64,000 nt of DNA. Origin: Pelagisphaera sp964404745 (GTDB lineage: Bacteria; Verrucomicrobiota; Verrucomicrobiia; Opitutales; Opitutaceae). The stretch lies in the NCBI GenBank assembly GCA_964404745.1, contig CAYOLG010000009.1:62001-126000 (forward strand). The letters run 5' to 3'. A program made the position numbers and the translations under genes. Under the pieces are notes generated by a model. It saw nothing but the letters and a program-made list of their open reading frames with translations, did not search any database and was not told where the DNA came from. This document shows, in pieces, positions 26,816 to 35,639 of this stretch (its first letter is position 1; each line of letters opens with the position of its first letter).

Positions 26816-27948
26816 AAGTAGCCATAACAGGAACGGGGTTCATGGGTTTCGTTCACACGGAAGCCTTGAAGCGAATGAGCGGGATCGAGGTCATTGGGAT
26901 CCAAGGTTCAACGCCTGAAAAATCCAAGCAAGCGGCGGAACGCTTGGATCTGCCCAAGGCCTACGACGATTGGGAGAGCTTGCTTGCCGACAACGGGGTG
27001 GAAGCGGTTCATATCACCACTCCCAATCGGCTGCATTTTCCGCAGACCGTGTCTGCTCTGCAGGCAGGGAAGCACGTGATGTGCGAAAAGCCTTTGGCTA
27101 TGACGACTGAGGAGTCCAGGGAGCTGGTCCGCCTGGCCAAGGCATCGGATCGCGCCACGGGAGTGAATTACAACATTCGATTTTACCCGGTTAATCTTGA
27201 GGCTAAAGAGCGTGCCCGCGCGGGAGATCTAGGCGAGGTGCATAGCATATTTGGCAGTTATCAGCAGGATTGGTTGCTCTATGATACGGACTATAATTGG
27301 AGGGTGTTGGCAGAGGAGCAGGGAGCCTTGCGTTCAGTTGCCGACATCGGAACCCACTGGGTTGATTTGGTTCAGAACATAACGGGTCAAAAAGTCGTAT
27401 CCATTTTCGCCAATCTACGAACCTTGCATCCGGTTAGGAAACGGCCTCAAGGCGAGGTGGAGACTTTTACGGGAAAGCTGGGAGTGGATGCCGACACGGA
27501 ACCCGTGGAGATCACGACCGACGATTTTGGCTGCTTGCTCATGCGATTCGATGGGGGCGCCTGCGGTACGATGTTCGTTTCCCAAGTGACGCCTGGAAAG
27601 AAGAACGCTCTGCGCTACGAGATTGCCGGAGCGAAAGGCGCCGTGGAATTCAACAGTGAGCTGCCCAATAGGCTTTGGCTTGGCTTTCGAGATAAGGCCA
27701 ATGAAATTCTGTTGAAGGATCCCTCATTGGTTGGGGAGCTCGCGAGGCGCTACACCGATTATCCCGGTGGTCACTCGGAAGGGTTTCAGGATACCTTCAA
27801 AATGTGCTTTCGCGCATTTTATGAATTCATCGATTCGGGTGGAACAGGCGTACCGGAATTCGCTACCTTCGAAGAGGGCCACCAAGAAATCGCCCTATGC
27901 GAGGCGGTGGCCAGGAGCGCGAAGACGCAGAGATGGGAGGATGTTTGA
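26812..27948 (+). CDS. Gfo/Idh/MocA-family oxidoreductase
   Basis: NAD(P)-dependent sugar or inositol oxidoreductase, 378 aa. The N-terminal Rossmann motif is ITGTGFMGFVHTEAL. The family signature CEKPLAMTTEES lies near residues 91-102, and the C-terminal domain contains DIGTHWVDLVQ with the usual catalytic His. The gene overlaps the uronate-dehydrogenase-like gene by 4 bp, making it the last of four coupled genes. It probably performs a further oxidation or a reversible keto-sugar interconversion. The substrate is not identifiable from sequence. Confidence 0.92.
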   Translation: MKVAITGTGFMGFVHTEALKRMSGIEVIGIQGSTPEKSKQAAERLDLPKAYDDWESLLADNGVEAVHITTPNRLHFPQTVSALQAGKHVMCEKPLAMTTEESRELVRLAKASDRATGVNYNIRFYPVNLEAKERARAGDLGEVHSIFGSYQQDWLLYDTDYNWRVLAEEQGALRSVADIGTHWVDLVQNITGQKVVSIFANLRTLHPVRKRPQGEVETFTGKLGVDADTEPVEITTDDFGCLLMRFDGGACGTMFVSQVTPGKKNALRYEIAGAKGAVEFNSELPNRLWLGFRDKANEILLKDPSLVGELARRYTDYPGGHSEGFQDTFKMCFRAFYEFIDSGGTGVPEFATFEEGHQEIALCEAVARSAKTQRWEDV

Positions 27949-27999
27949 GGATGGCTGGATAATGGTTGATTTTGAAACGCAATCTTTGACGCTAAACCT

Positions 28000-28074
28000 G
28001 GTAGCGGTCGATCTCCGAGCGACCAAAGTTGAGTCTTTTGGATGGGCGCTCGGAGATCGCTCGCTACCTTTTTT
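28000..28074. repeat. Family A palindrome with T tract (possible terminator)
   Basis: Arms 28000-28021 and 28047-28068 are inverted repeats (first arm starts GGTAGCGGTCGATCTCCGAG), immediately followed by TTTTTT. It follows the four-gene sugar cluster and precedes the isomerase gene, so it may serve as a terminator or attenuating hairpin. Confidence 0.8.
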
Positions 28075-28103
28075 GCGACCAACCCTTCAACGGAAACACA
28101 ATT

Positions 28104-29048
28104 ATGAAACTTGGATTTGTTAGCGCCATATTGGCCGATCAATCGCTAGAAGACGTTCTCGATTTTGCCGCTTCAGAAGGATTTTCCTGCGTGGAGCTCA
28201 TGTGCTGGCCCCTTGGGAAGGCGGAGCGGCGTTACGCTGGGGTCACTCACGTTGATGTCGCGGATTTGAGTGATGACCAGATAGAGAAAATCGCTGAGAT
28301 GGTTTCCGAGCGGGGGCTCTCCATAAGCGGGTTGGGCTACTATCCCAATCCGCTCTGCCCGGATCGAGCGGAAGCTCAGGTTTACATCGACCATTTGGAG
28401 AAGGTTATCGATGCCTCAGCCAGAATGGGTATAAATATAGTCAATACATTCATTGGCCGTGACCCTGCGAAATCCATCGATGGCAATTGGCCTCGCTTTC
28501 TCGAAGTGTGGAGGCCGCTAGTTAAGCGAGCCGAAGAGCAAGGGGTCCGTATTGGCATTGAAAATTGCCCTATGTATTTCAGCTCGGATGAATGGCCGAG
28601 CGGCAAGAACCTGGCCATCAGCCCGGTGGTGTGGCGAAGAATGTTCGACGACATTCCCAGCGATTCGCTGGGCCTGAATTACGATCCTTCCCATCTGCTC
28701 TGGCAAAAGATGGACTATCTGAGGCCAATCAAGGAATTTTCAGAAAAGCTCTTCCATATACATGCTAAGGACGCTCGTGTGGACCAGGATGCCTTAAACG
28801 ATGTTGGCATCTTGGCGACCCCATTGGAGTATCATACGCCTAAGCTGCCAGGATTGGGCGATATCGATTGGGGCAGCTTTTTCAGTATCCTAGGTCAAAC
28901 TGGCTACAATGGTCCCGTTTGCATCGAAGTAGAGGATCGTCCCTACGAGCGGACGCTTGCCGGTCGCCAAGGAGCCTTGCGTCAAAGCGCTCGTTTTCTT
29001 CGCAATTTCATGACCGAGGAGCTCGCGGAATCTGTCGGTCTGGATTAA
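28104..29048 (+). CDS. Sugar phosphate isomerase/epimerase (xylose-isomerase-like barrel)
   Basis: TIM-barrel metalloenzyme of the sugar isomerase/epimerase family (IolE/IolI/tagatose epimerase type), 314 aa. The ATG at 28104 begins MKLGFVSAILADQSL as is normal for the family; the open frame extends upstream to 28029 through the palindrome and that part is not coding. Metal-binding residues appear as Glu in IGIENCP, Asp and His in YDPSHLLW, His in HIHAKDA and Glu in CIEVEDRPY. It likely belongs with the preceding sugar cluster but is separated by 155 bp containing a hairpin. Confidence 0.9.
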   Translation: MKLGFVSAILADQSLEDVLDFAASEGFSCVELMCWPLGKAERRYAGVTHVDVADLSDDQIEKIAEMVSERGLSISGLGYYPNPLCPDRAEAQVYIDHLEKVIDASARMGINIVNTFIGRDPAKSIDGNWPRFLEVWRPLVKRAEEQGVRIGIENCPMYFSSDEWPSGKNLAISPVVWRRMFDDIPSDSLGLNYDPSHLLWQKMDYLRPIKEFSEKLFHIHAKDARVDQDALNDVGILATPLEYHTPKLPGLGDIDWGSFFSILGQTGYNGPVCIEVEDRPYERTLAGRQGALRQSARFLRNFMTEELAESVGLD

Positions 29049-29100
29049 GGGTTGGCACAAGTTCCTCGTTTCATAGCCTAGATTATATCCTCCTCAAGCT

Positions 29101-29122
29101 CGCCCGGAGATCGAGCTCCACC
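29101..29122. repeat. Single degenerate family A arm
   Basis: CGCCCGGAGATCGAGCTC followed by CACC matches the family A right arm at 18 of 22 positions. No partner arm is clear. It is in the 271-bp gap before the tandem sulfatases. Confidence 0.45.
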
Positions 29123-29319
29123 TATTCGCTTGCAATCGAGATCGGCCGCGCGTTCCGAGCGCGGTTAATCCTTCTGGGGTGAATACACAGATGCGCTTGA
29201 TGCGGTGCGGTAGCATGCTCGTGACGAAAACGGTTGTTAATCTGTACCTGGCTTTGGCTTTGGCACATTGGAGTGGACGGAATCCTCCGATTGCGCTTTG
29301 ATTTCGATCTTCTGTAGCA

Positions 29320-30762
29320 ATGGAATTATACCCCAAGAGAAAGCCACCCCTGCTGTGCGCCCTTCTTGCTGGAGTGGCTCTTGCCCTAGCAGAAGATCGC
29401 CCAAACATCGTCTACATTATGACCGATGATCATGCCACTCAGATGATGTCGGCTTACGACACGCTCCGAGCGGCGACCCCGAATTTGGACCGTATTGGGG
29501 AGGAGGGTATCCGGTTTCGCAATAGCTTTTGCACGAACTCGCTTTGCGCTCCGGCTCGAGCGACTCTACTGACTGGCAAGTATAGTCACAATAATGGCCA
29601 GCTTGGAAATCGCGAGGTTTTCGACGGAAGCCAACAGACCTTCCCAAAATTACTGCAGCAAGCGGGCTATCAGACGGCTATGATTGGCAAGTGGCACCTG
29701 AAGAGCGAACCCACCGGATTCGATTATTGGAATGTGCTTCCGGGCCAGGGACTTTACCGAAATCCCGTTTTGATAGAGATGGGGGAAGAAAAGATCCACG
29801 AAGGCTATGTGACGGACATCATTACTGATCTAGCGATTGATTGGGTTAAAGGAAGAGATCCAACGAAGCCATTTATGCTATGCTATCACCACAAGGCCCC
29901 GCATGCCCAGTGGGTTCCATCAGAAGAGCACGATGGCCTTTGGGAAGACGAGGAGATTGCGTATCCTCCTAGCTATGACGATGACGATTCCGGAAGAGCT
30001 CAGTCGGTTATTGATTCGACCAATCAATTAGTGCCTGACATGATCAAGCGCTGGAAGGCTTTCGGAGCCAAAATGAATAAAGAAGACCCGGGAGAGCTCA
30101 GGGGCAAAAAGCTGAAAGACTGGCTTTATCAGCAATACGTGAAGGACTACATGCGGGTGATGGTTTCGGTAGATGAGAATGTTGGCCGATTTATGGATTT
30201 TCTCAAGGAAGCAGGGATCGATCAAAACACCTTGGTTATCTACACCGCTGACAATGGAATGTTCATTGGCGATCATGGTCGATTCGATAAACGATTGATG
30301 GACGAGGAATCCCTAAGGATACCCTTGGTTATTCGCTACCCCAAATCGATCCAGGCGGGTAGCGTCACAGATCTGTTTTCGCTCAATGTGGACTACGCGC
30401 CCACGATTTTAGATTTTGCGGGCGTGGAAATTCCCGGCGACATGGATGGAAGAAGCCTCAGGCCGATCTTGGAAGGCAAAGAGCCCAGCGACTGGCGAGA
30501 GGACTTCTACTATCATTATTATGATCACCCCGATCTGCAGTTCCAGGATGTCCCTCCGCATTACGGGATTCGGACGGAACGCTACAAGCTGATTCACTAC
30601 TATCCGACCGAAGGGGTGGCCGCGTCGGGTTGGGAGTTGCTGGACTTGCGAGTCGATCCCTTGGAGTCGACTAATCAGTACGAGAACCCACAATACAATT
30701 ACGTGATCAAAGAGTTGAAGCGGAAATTGGAAGCTTGGCGATCAGAGCTGAGGGTCAATTGA
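29320..30762 (+). CDS. Exported S1 sulfatase, CAPAR type
   Basis: S1 sulfatase of 480 aa. The signal peptide ends near ALA at residue 24. Metal ligands are Asp36-Asp37 (IMTDDHATQ). The formylglycine motif is Cys76-Ala-Pro-Ala-Arg80 followed by ATLLTGKYSHNNG. This pattern resembles mucin-desulfating and N-acetylglucosamine-6-sulfatase-like enzymes, so an amino-sugar sulfate is a reasonable guess but unproven. IGKWHLKS and YTADNGMFIGDHG complete the active site. It is followed 26 bp later by a second sulfatase on the same strand, so both are probably on one mRNA. Confidence 0.95.
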   Translation: MELYPKRKPPLLCALLAGVALALAEDRPNIVYIMTDDHATQMMSAYDTLRAATPNLDRIGEEGIRFRNSFCTNSLCAPARATLLTGKYSHNNGQLGNREVFDGSQQTFPKLLQQAGYQTAMIGKWHLKSEPTGFDYWNVLPGQGLYRNPVLIEMGEEKIHEGYVTDIITDLAIDWVKGRDPTKPFMLCYHHKAPHAQWVPSEEHDGLWEDEEIAYPPSYDDDDSGRAQSVIDSTNQLVPDMIKRWKAFGAKMNKEDPGELRGKKLKDWLYQQYVKDYMRVMVSVDENVGRFMDFLKEAGIDQNTLVIYTADNGMFIGDHGRFDKRLMDEESLRIPLVIRYPKSIQAGSVTDLFSLNVDYAPTILDFAGVEIPGDMDGRSLRPILEGKEPSDWREDFYYHYYDHPDLQFQDVPPHYGIRTERYKLIHYYPTEGVAASGWELLDLRVDPLESTNQYENPQYNYVIKELKRKLEAWRSELRVN

Positions 30763-30788
30763 AGTAGTTGCCTCAGTAATATAAAATC

Positions 30789-32612
30789 ATGAATACATTA
30801 ACAAGGGTTTCTCGAACGTTTTTCGCGACATTGACGACGGTTTTGGCTTGGGCGGCGGATCGACCGAACGTTATCATCGTCATGACGGACGACCAAGGGT
30901 ACGGCGAGCTTTCTGTCCATGGCAACCCGATCTTGAAAACCCCGCACCTCGATACGCTCCACGGAGAAAGTCTGCGTTTAACGGATTATCACGTGGCTCC
31001 GATGTGCACGCCGACGCGAGGGCAGTTGATGACAGGCCTCGATGCGGCCCGGAACGGAGCGATCAACGTAAGCGCTGGGCGCACGCTTCTCAGGGCGGAA
31101 ATCCCCACTATGGCGGATTTCTTCAAGGAGAATGGCTACAGTACGGGGCTCTTCGGAAAGTGGCACTTGGGAGATAACTATCCCTACCGACCGCAAGACA
31201 GGGGATTCGAGGAAACCCTCTGGTTCCCGTCATCCCATATCAATTCAGTTCCCGATTGGTGGAACAACGACTACTTCGACGATACGTATTGGGTCAATGG
31301 AGAGCGGAAGGTCGTGCCCGGCTATTGTACGGATGTCTATTTCCAAGAAGCGATGAAGTGGATGGGGAAGCAAGCGGATGCCGGAAAACCCTTCTTCGTC
31401 TATCTTCCGACAAATGCTCCTCACGGCCCCCATTGGTCGCCAAAAAAGGAATTGGATCAGGCTCGTAAGGCGATCGCCGACGAGGAACTTCCAGGGATTG
31501 CCCTAAACCGCCGCGATTCCTTCGCCGCCTATCTGGGTATGATCATCAACATTGACAATAATATGGGCCGACTCATGGGCTTCCTCGAGAATGAAGGCCT
31601 CGAGGAAGACACGATACTGATATTCCAAACCGACAATGGGAGCACGTTTGGGTATCAATATTTCAATGCCGGAATGCGAGGCCGGAAAACCGAGCTCTGG
31701 GAAGGCGGGCATCGCGTCCCGTTTTTCTTGCGCTGGCCGGGGGGCGAATTGGGTAAACCGCGTGATATAGGCGGTATCACCCAGGTTCAGGACGTTCTAC
31801 CTACGCTCATGGACCTATGCGGCTTGACTACATCAGTGGCTCCCAAGTTCGATGGGATCAATTTGGCTCCGATTTTTAGGGGAATTATGGATACTGATCG
31901 GGAAGATCGGATGTTTGTTATCAATTACAGTCGTATGCCTTTCGGGTTCGAATATCCGTCGCCCGACTCGCCATCGGTTATGTATCGGGAAGGGGCTGGC
32001 GTTTTGTGGAAACGCTGGCGATTGCTGAACGACAAGGAGCTATACAATCTAGAGAATGATCCAGGGCAAAAGCGCAACATAATCAATCGCCATCCGGAGG
32101 TAGCGGCCAAGATGAGCGCCTATCTTGATGATTGGTGGGAAGAGGTCAGGGACATTGCCAATGAGCCACAGGCGGTGACGATTGGGCATGAAGCGGAAGA
32201 TCCCATGATGCTGACCGCTTGCGAGTGGCTAGATGTCTTCGTCGATCAACAAGGGCAAATCCGGCGAGGGGTGGAGAAAAACGGATACTGGCACCTAGAG
32301 GTGGCGGAAGCGGGCGAATACGAATTCGAATTGAGGCGCTGGCCGCGCGAGGCCGATACTGCCATCGACGCGGGACTTCCGGCAATAGAGCTGACTGCGG
32401 GCGATCGAGGTCCGGGAATGGCTCTGCCCATAGTCGGCGCCCGCATACAGGTGGGACGGGAGATTCAGAGTCAGCCAGTAAAGAAGGGCGCCAAGTCAGT
32501 GAGCTTTACTTATCGCCTCAATGCAGGGCCGGTTCGGCTGCACACCTGGTTTGAAGATAGTCGGCGGGAAACAATCTGCGGGGCCTACTATGTTTACGTG
32601 AAGCGGAAATAG
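30789..32612 (+). CDS. Exported S1 sulfatase with C-terminal extension
   Basis: S1 sulfatase, unusually long at 607 aa. The signal peptide ends near residue 22 (LAWAA). Metal ligands are Asp34-Asp35; the formylglycine motif is Cys73-Thr-Pro-Thr-Arg77. FGKWHLGDNYPYRPQDRGF and FQTDNGSTFGYQYF are typical of a planctomycete-verrucomicrobial arylsulfatase group. After the sulfatase core (to about 460), residues 465-607 form an extra beta-rich segment beginning near EAEDPMMLTACEW and including GYWHLEVAEAGEYEFELRRW, resembling a small beta-sandwich. It lies 26 bp after the preceding sulfatase. Its stop is only 8 bp from the convergent enolase-like gene. Confidence 0.94.
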   Translation: MNTLTRVSRTFFATLTTVLAWAADRPNVIIVMTDDQGYGELSVHGNPILKTPHLDTLHGESLRLTDYHVAPMCTPTRGQLMTGLDAARNGAINVSAGRTLLRAEIPTMADFFKENGYSTGLFGKWHLGDNYPYRPQDRGFEETLWFPSSHINSVPDWWNNDYFDDTYWVNGERKVVPGYCTDVYFQEAMKWMGKQADAGKPFFVYLPTNAPHGPHWSPKKELDQARKAIADEELPGIALNRRDSFAAYLGMIINIDNNMGRLMGFLENEGLEEDTILIFQTDNGSTFGYQYFNAGMRGRKTELWEGGHRVPFFLRWPGGELGKPRDIGGITQVQDVLPTLMDLCGLTTSVAPKFDGINLAPIFRGIMDTDREDRMFVINYSRMPFGFEYPSPDSPSVMYREGAGVLWKRWRLLNDKELYNLENDPGQKRNIINRHPEVAAKMSAYLDDWWEEVRDIANEPQAVTIGHEAEDPMMLTACEWLDVFVDQQGQIRRGVEKNGYWHLEVAEAGEYEFELRRWPREADTAIDAGLPAIELTAGDRGPGMALPIVGARIQVGREIQSQPVKKGAKSVSFTYRLNAGPVRLHTWFEDSRRETICGAYYVYVKRK

Positions 32613-32620
32613 AGAGGAGT

Positions 32621-33910
32621 TCAAGAGCCCCAAGGAAACGATTCGCGGGGCGCTAATGTTCCCCCGTCCTGACCAAGACTCTCGGCAATTCGAAGGCCCG
32701 CGTTCCATTTGGCCATGCGCTCGGATCGGGCGAACGATCCGACTTTCAGCTGCTTGACGCCCCAACCGATAGCCAAGTCGACAATGGTTGTGTCTTCGGT
32801 TTCTCCGGAACGGGCGGAGACAATGGATTCCCAGCCAGCCGCTCGAGCTGCTTCGAAGGCGGCTTTCGTTTCCGTTAAGGTTCCTGCCTGATTTGGTTTT
32901 ATCAGGGCTGTATTACAAGCCTCAATAGTCGCCACTTCGCGGATACGATTGGCTGAAGTGCAGATAAAGTCATCGGCCACGATCTCCACTTTATTCCCGA
33001 CGGCGGCAGTAAAGCGAGCCATAGCTTGATCGTCGGTTTCGCTTAGAGGATCTTCGATGGAAACGATGGGATAGTCATTTATCCACCTTAATAGCATCTC
33101 AGATAGTTCGTCGGAGTCTAGGACGCGGTTGTCGGTGGCCAGATGGTATTTGCCTTTTTGGCAGAAATCGGTGGCCGCTATATCCAGAGAGATTGCCATG
33201 TCGTGGCCAGGGGTTAGTCCCGCTCCTTCAATGGATCTCACTAGAAAATCGAGACCTTGTTCGTTGGCATTGAACGCGGGCCAGTAACCGCCCTCATCGG
33301 CAACGCCTTGTTTTAGTCCGGCCTCGCTCATTAGTTTTCCGGCGGCGATGTATACTTCCGCGGTCCAGTCGAGCGCCTGAGCATAGTTAGCGGCACCGAT
33401 GGCGATGATCATAAAGTCCTGTATATCAACGCGTCGACCTGCGTGGGCACCACCGCCGAATATTTGAATTTCGGGCAGAGGCAGGAATAAGTCGTTCCTA
33501 TCCCGAGCTAGGTAGCGCCATAGGGGCAGCCCCGCTGCGTTGGCGGTTGCATGGGCGACTGCCATTGAGGTAGCGATCAGTGAATTGCCGCCGAGTCGCG
33601 CTTTGTTAGGCGTGCGATCAAGCTCGATAAGGACGGTATCAATATCCTCCTGATTGATGGCGTCCCTTCCTATTAAGCATTCTGAGATTTCGCCATTGAT
33701 TGCTGCGATACCGCCGTTGACATCGTAGCCAGCAAAACTCGACCCGCCGTCTCGTTTATCGACGGCTTCTGAGCTTCCTGTAGAAGCGCCAGCGGGCGCA
33801 ATCGCTCGTCCCATTGCTCCTCCTTGAAGGACTACATCCACTTCAATAGTGGGTCGCCCTCGGGAATCCCAAACGCGACGTCCGACAATCTTCGAAATAT
33901 TTGTATTCAT
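32621..33910 (-). CDS. Divergent enolase paralogue
   Basis: Enolase-family protein, 429 aa, with the whole enolase fold. Conserved are GASTG (41-45), His156 in GGGAHAG, Glu206 in ADEGG, metal ligands Asp243, Glu286 and Asp313, Lys338 in LIKPNQ and Lys389 in QLKVGS. Two active-site positions differ from glycolytic enolase: the His of the SHRSGETED loop is Ala366 (SARSGETED), and the Glu of QEFM is Asp165 (QDFM). The usual GDD loop reads ADD. This suggests a substrate related to but different from 2-phosphoglycerate. It overlaps the upstream kinase gene by 4 bp, pointing to a joint pathway. It could still be a weak phosphopyruvate hydratase. Confidence 0.85.
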   Translation of the reverse strand: MNTNISKIVGRRVWDSRGRPTIEVDVVLQGGAMGRAIAPAGASTGSSEAVDKRDGGSSFAGYDVNGGIAAINGEISECLIGRDAINQEDIDTVLIELDRTPNKARLGGNSLIATSMAVAHATANAAGLPLWRYLARDRNDLFLPLPEIQIFGGGAHAGRRVDIQDFMIIAIGAANYAQALDWTAEVYIAAGKLMSEAGLKQGVADEGGYWPAFNANEQGLDFLVRSIEGAGLTPGHDMAISLDIAATDFCQKGKYHLATDNRVLDSDELSEMLLRWINDYPIVSIEDPLSETDDQAMARFTAAVGNKVEIVADDFICTSANRIREVATIEACNTALIKPNQAGTLTETKAAFEAARAAGWESIVSARSGETEDTTIVDLAIGWGVKQLKVGSFARSERMAKWNAGLRIAESLGQDGGTLAPRESFPWGS

Positions 33911-34926
33911 TTATTTAATTCGTTTTCCCAGGCTTGGACGATGTCTTCAAGTGTTTCCGGTGGATCGAGTAGAAGCGCGCGAGCGCAACTTCGAACTTCG
34001 TTTTTTTGAGTGTTCTCGGTCACGTACTCGACCGGAGACTTGCCATCAACCCGGGCCAGAAACAATCCAGGCAAGAGGCGAGACGCTCTCTGTTCAAGTT
34101 CCTTCGCGTTTTCCCAGTCAACGCATTGCAAGTAGTCGGCCGCCATTTTGCGGAAGCATGCTAGGAAACCTTCCTTGGCTCCCGGATTCCAAAGGCATTT
34201 CAAGAGAAAGTGGTTGAGGCAAAAAGCTAAGTCGAATGCAGGATCGCCGATACAGGCGCATTCCGCATCCAGGAAGACGGGCCCCTTGGGACCCAAAAGG
34301 ATATTCTTTGGGCTGACGTCTCCATGAATAAGGGCTAGTTCGGTTTCGGCCGTCTGCTTGCTCAATCCAATAAGCTGCCGTTCGAGATCCGGATGCTTGG
34401 CTGCTGTTGCTTCGAGATAGGGCTCGAGGCGAATATCATAAAAGATATCAGGCCGCGTAAATCTGGATTTCACCAAGTCGTTATTGGCTGTACGAGAATG
34501 TACTTTGCCCAGGATAGTGCCTGCCTGAGAAGCCATCTCCGTATCGGCTCGTCCATCACGCAATTCCGCTTTCCAAAGTTTGTGAGTAGCCGGATCCAAG
34601 AATTCCATGACGCATAGCATCGCCTCCTCGTCGTGGGCGAGAACGCGAGGGGCGGATCCTGGGCATATGTCGTTGGCCACTTGATACCAGGCGACTTCGA
34701 ATTGATTTCGTTCAATCGGAGCGAACCAGTCGGCCTGCACTTTGAGCTTCGCGAGTGCCCGCTTTACGCAAAATGTTTGATCCTCAACACTGACTTTCCA
34801 GATGTCGGAAGACACTCCGCCGGCAAGTGGCTCGAAGGTGGCTGTGGCTGGATTCGGAAGCAATCCCATGCCCTGAAGGCTTTGCAGTATGCTTTCGTCG
34901 GGGATTGGGGGTTGAGACGGGATCAT
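33907..34926 (-). CDS. APH/methylthioribose-kinase-like small-molecule kinase
   Basis: Kinase of the aminoglycoside phosphotransferase/choline kinase fold, 339 aa, in general layout close to 5-methylthioribose kinase. The ATP-binding Lys lies in FCVKRAL. The catalytic loop is LIHGDVSPKNILL (Asp near residue 201) and the metal-binding segment is FLDAECACIGDPAFDLAF, where Glu follows the usual Asp. It should phosphorylate a hydroxyl of a sugar-like or amino-alcohol metabolite. Its stop overlaps the start of the enolase paralogue by 4 bp (ATGA), so the kinase product may be the substrate of that enzyme. Confidence 0.85.
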   Translation of the reverse strand: MIPSQPPIPDESILQSLQGMGLLPNPATATFEPLAGGVSSDIWKVSVEDQTFCVKRALAKLKVQADWFAPIERNQFEVAWYQVANDICPGSAPRVLAHDEEAMLCVMEFLDPATHKLWKAELRDGRADTEMASQAGTILGKVHSRTANNDLVKSRFTRPDIFYDIRLEPYLEATAAKHPDLERQLIGLSKQTAETELALIHGDVSPKNILLGPKGPVFLDAECACIGDPAFDLAFCLNHFLLKCLWNPGAKEGFLACFRKMAADYLQCVDWENAKELEQRASRLLPGLFLARVDGKSPVEYVTENTQKNEVRSCARALLLDPPETLEDIVQAWENELNK

Positions 34927-35008
34927 TTATATGGATTGGCAGCCAGGGTAAGGCTTGCCTAATCAGCGCTTCATTCCCTGATCAACTATTTAGATGCCGA
35001 GGCGGGAA

Positions 35009-35479
35009 TTAGTCGGGAAACTCGCTCGGATCGAACTTGTCGCCTGGCTTGACATTATGCTTTTCGTACCAGCCTTGGTTGACTTCCAACGCAAACAGCA
35101 AGTCGGAACGTATTGATCTTCTGGATGTTTCATCGTGAGGATAGAGCGGGTAGATTTCTCGCAGGACGCCATCCGCGGTGAAGTATCCAATGTCGAGAGG
35201 GATGTGAGTGTTGCGCATCCAAAAGGACATTTGCTTGGGGCGATCGAAAATGAAGAGCATACCTTGGTTCTCGGGCAGGCTGTTGCGATACATTAAGCCC
35301 TTGGCTTGAGTAGCGGGATCGATGGCTAGCTCGACGGCCACTTCGGCATGGCCGAAGCTGAGTATAGGGTGTTCCTCAGAGGCTCCGGATTTTGAGCTAT
35401 TCTCTTGCTTGCAAGCAGAGGTGATCGCCAAGACGCATAGGTACAAAAGCGAGAGGCCGAGTTTGGAATCGAGATGCAT
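35009..35479 (-). CDS. DUF192 lipoprotein
   Basis: DUF192 family protein, 156 aa. The signal has a lipobox-like TSAC (Cys23), followed by a polar Ser-rich linker and the DUF192 domain. Family signatures are ATQAKGLMYRNSLPENQGMLFIF, then MSFWMRNTHIPLDIGYF. Function unknown. Such proteins are often short exported beta-barrel-like domains. Confidence 0.92.
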   Translation of the reverse strand: MHLDSKLGLSLLYLCVLAITSACKQENSSKSGASEEHPILSFGHAEVAVELAIDPATQAKGLMYRNSLPENQGMLFIFDRPKQMSFWMRNTHIPLDIGYFTADGVLREIYPLYPHDETSRRSIRSDLLFALEVNQGWYEKHNVKPGDKFDPSEFPD

Positions 35480-35639
35480 AACTCTCTCGGTTCTCGCGCT
35501 TACCTATGGCCTTGGCAATCACCAACTCGAGTGCTTGGCAGGCGGTTGACGCCTGTCTTTAATCACGGCGTTGAGGAGCCGGTGGCCTATAGTATGTGGT
35601 GTTTCTCTTAGGTGTGAGGAAAAATCGGTTTTCATGGAT

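Noticed and set aside
23971..29048. Complete myo-inositol catabolic cluster
   Set aside because: MmsA, Gfo/Idh, an aldolase and an isomerase fit, but IolB, IolC and IolD are absent and a uronate-dehydrogenase-like gene is present, so the assignment is not supported.
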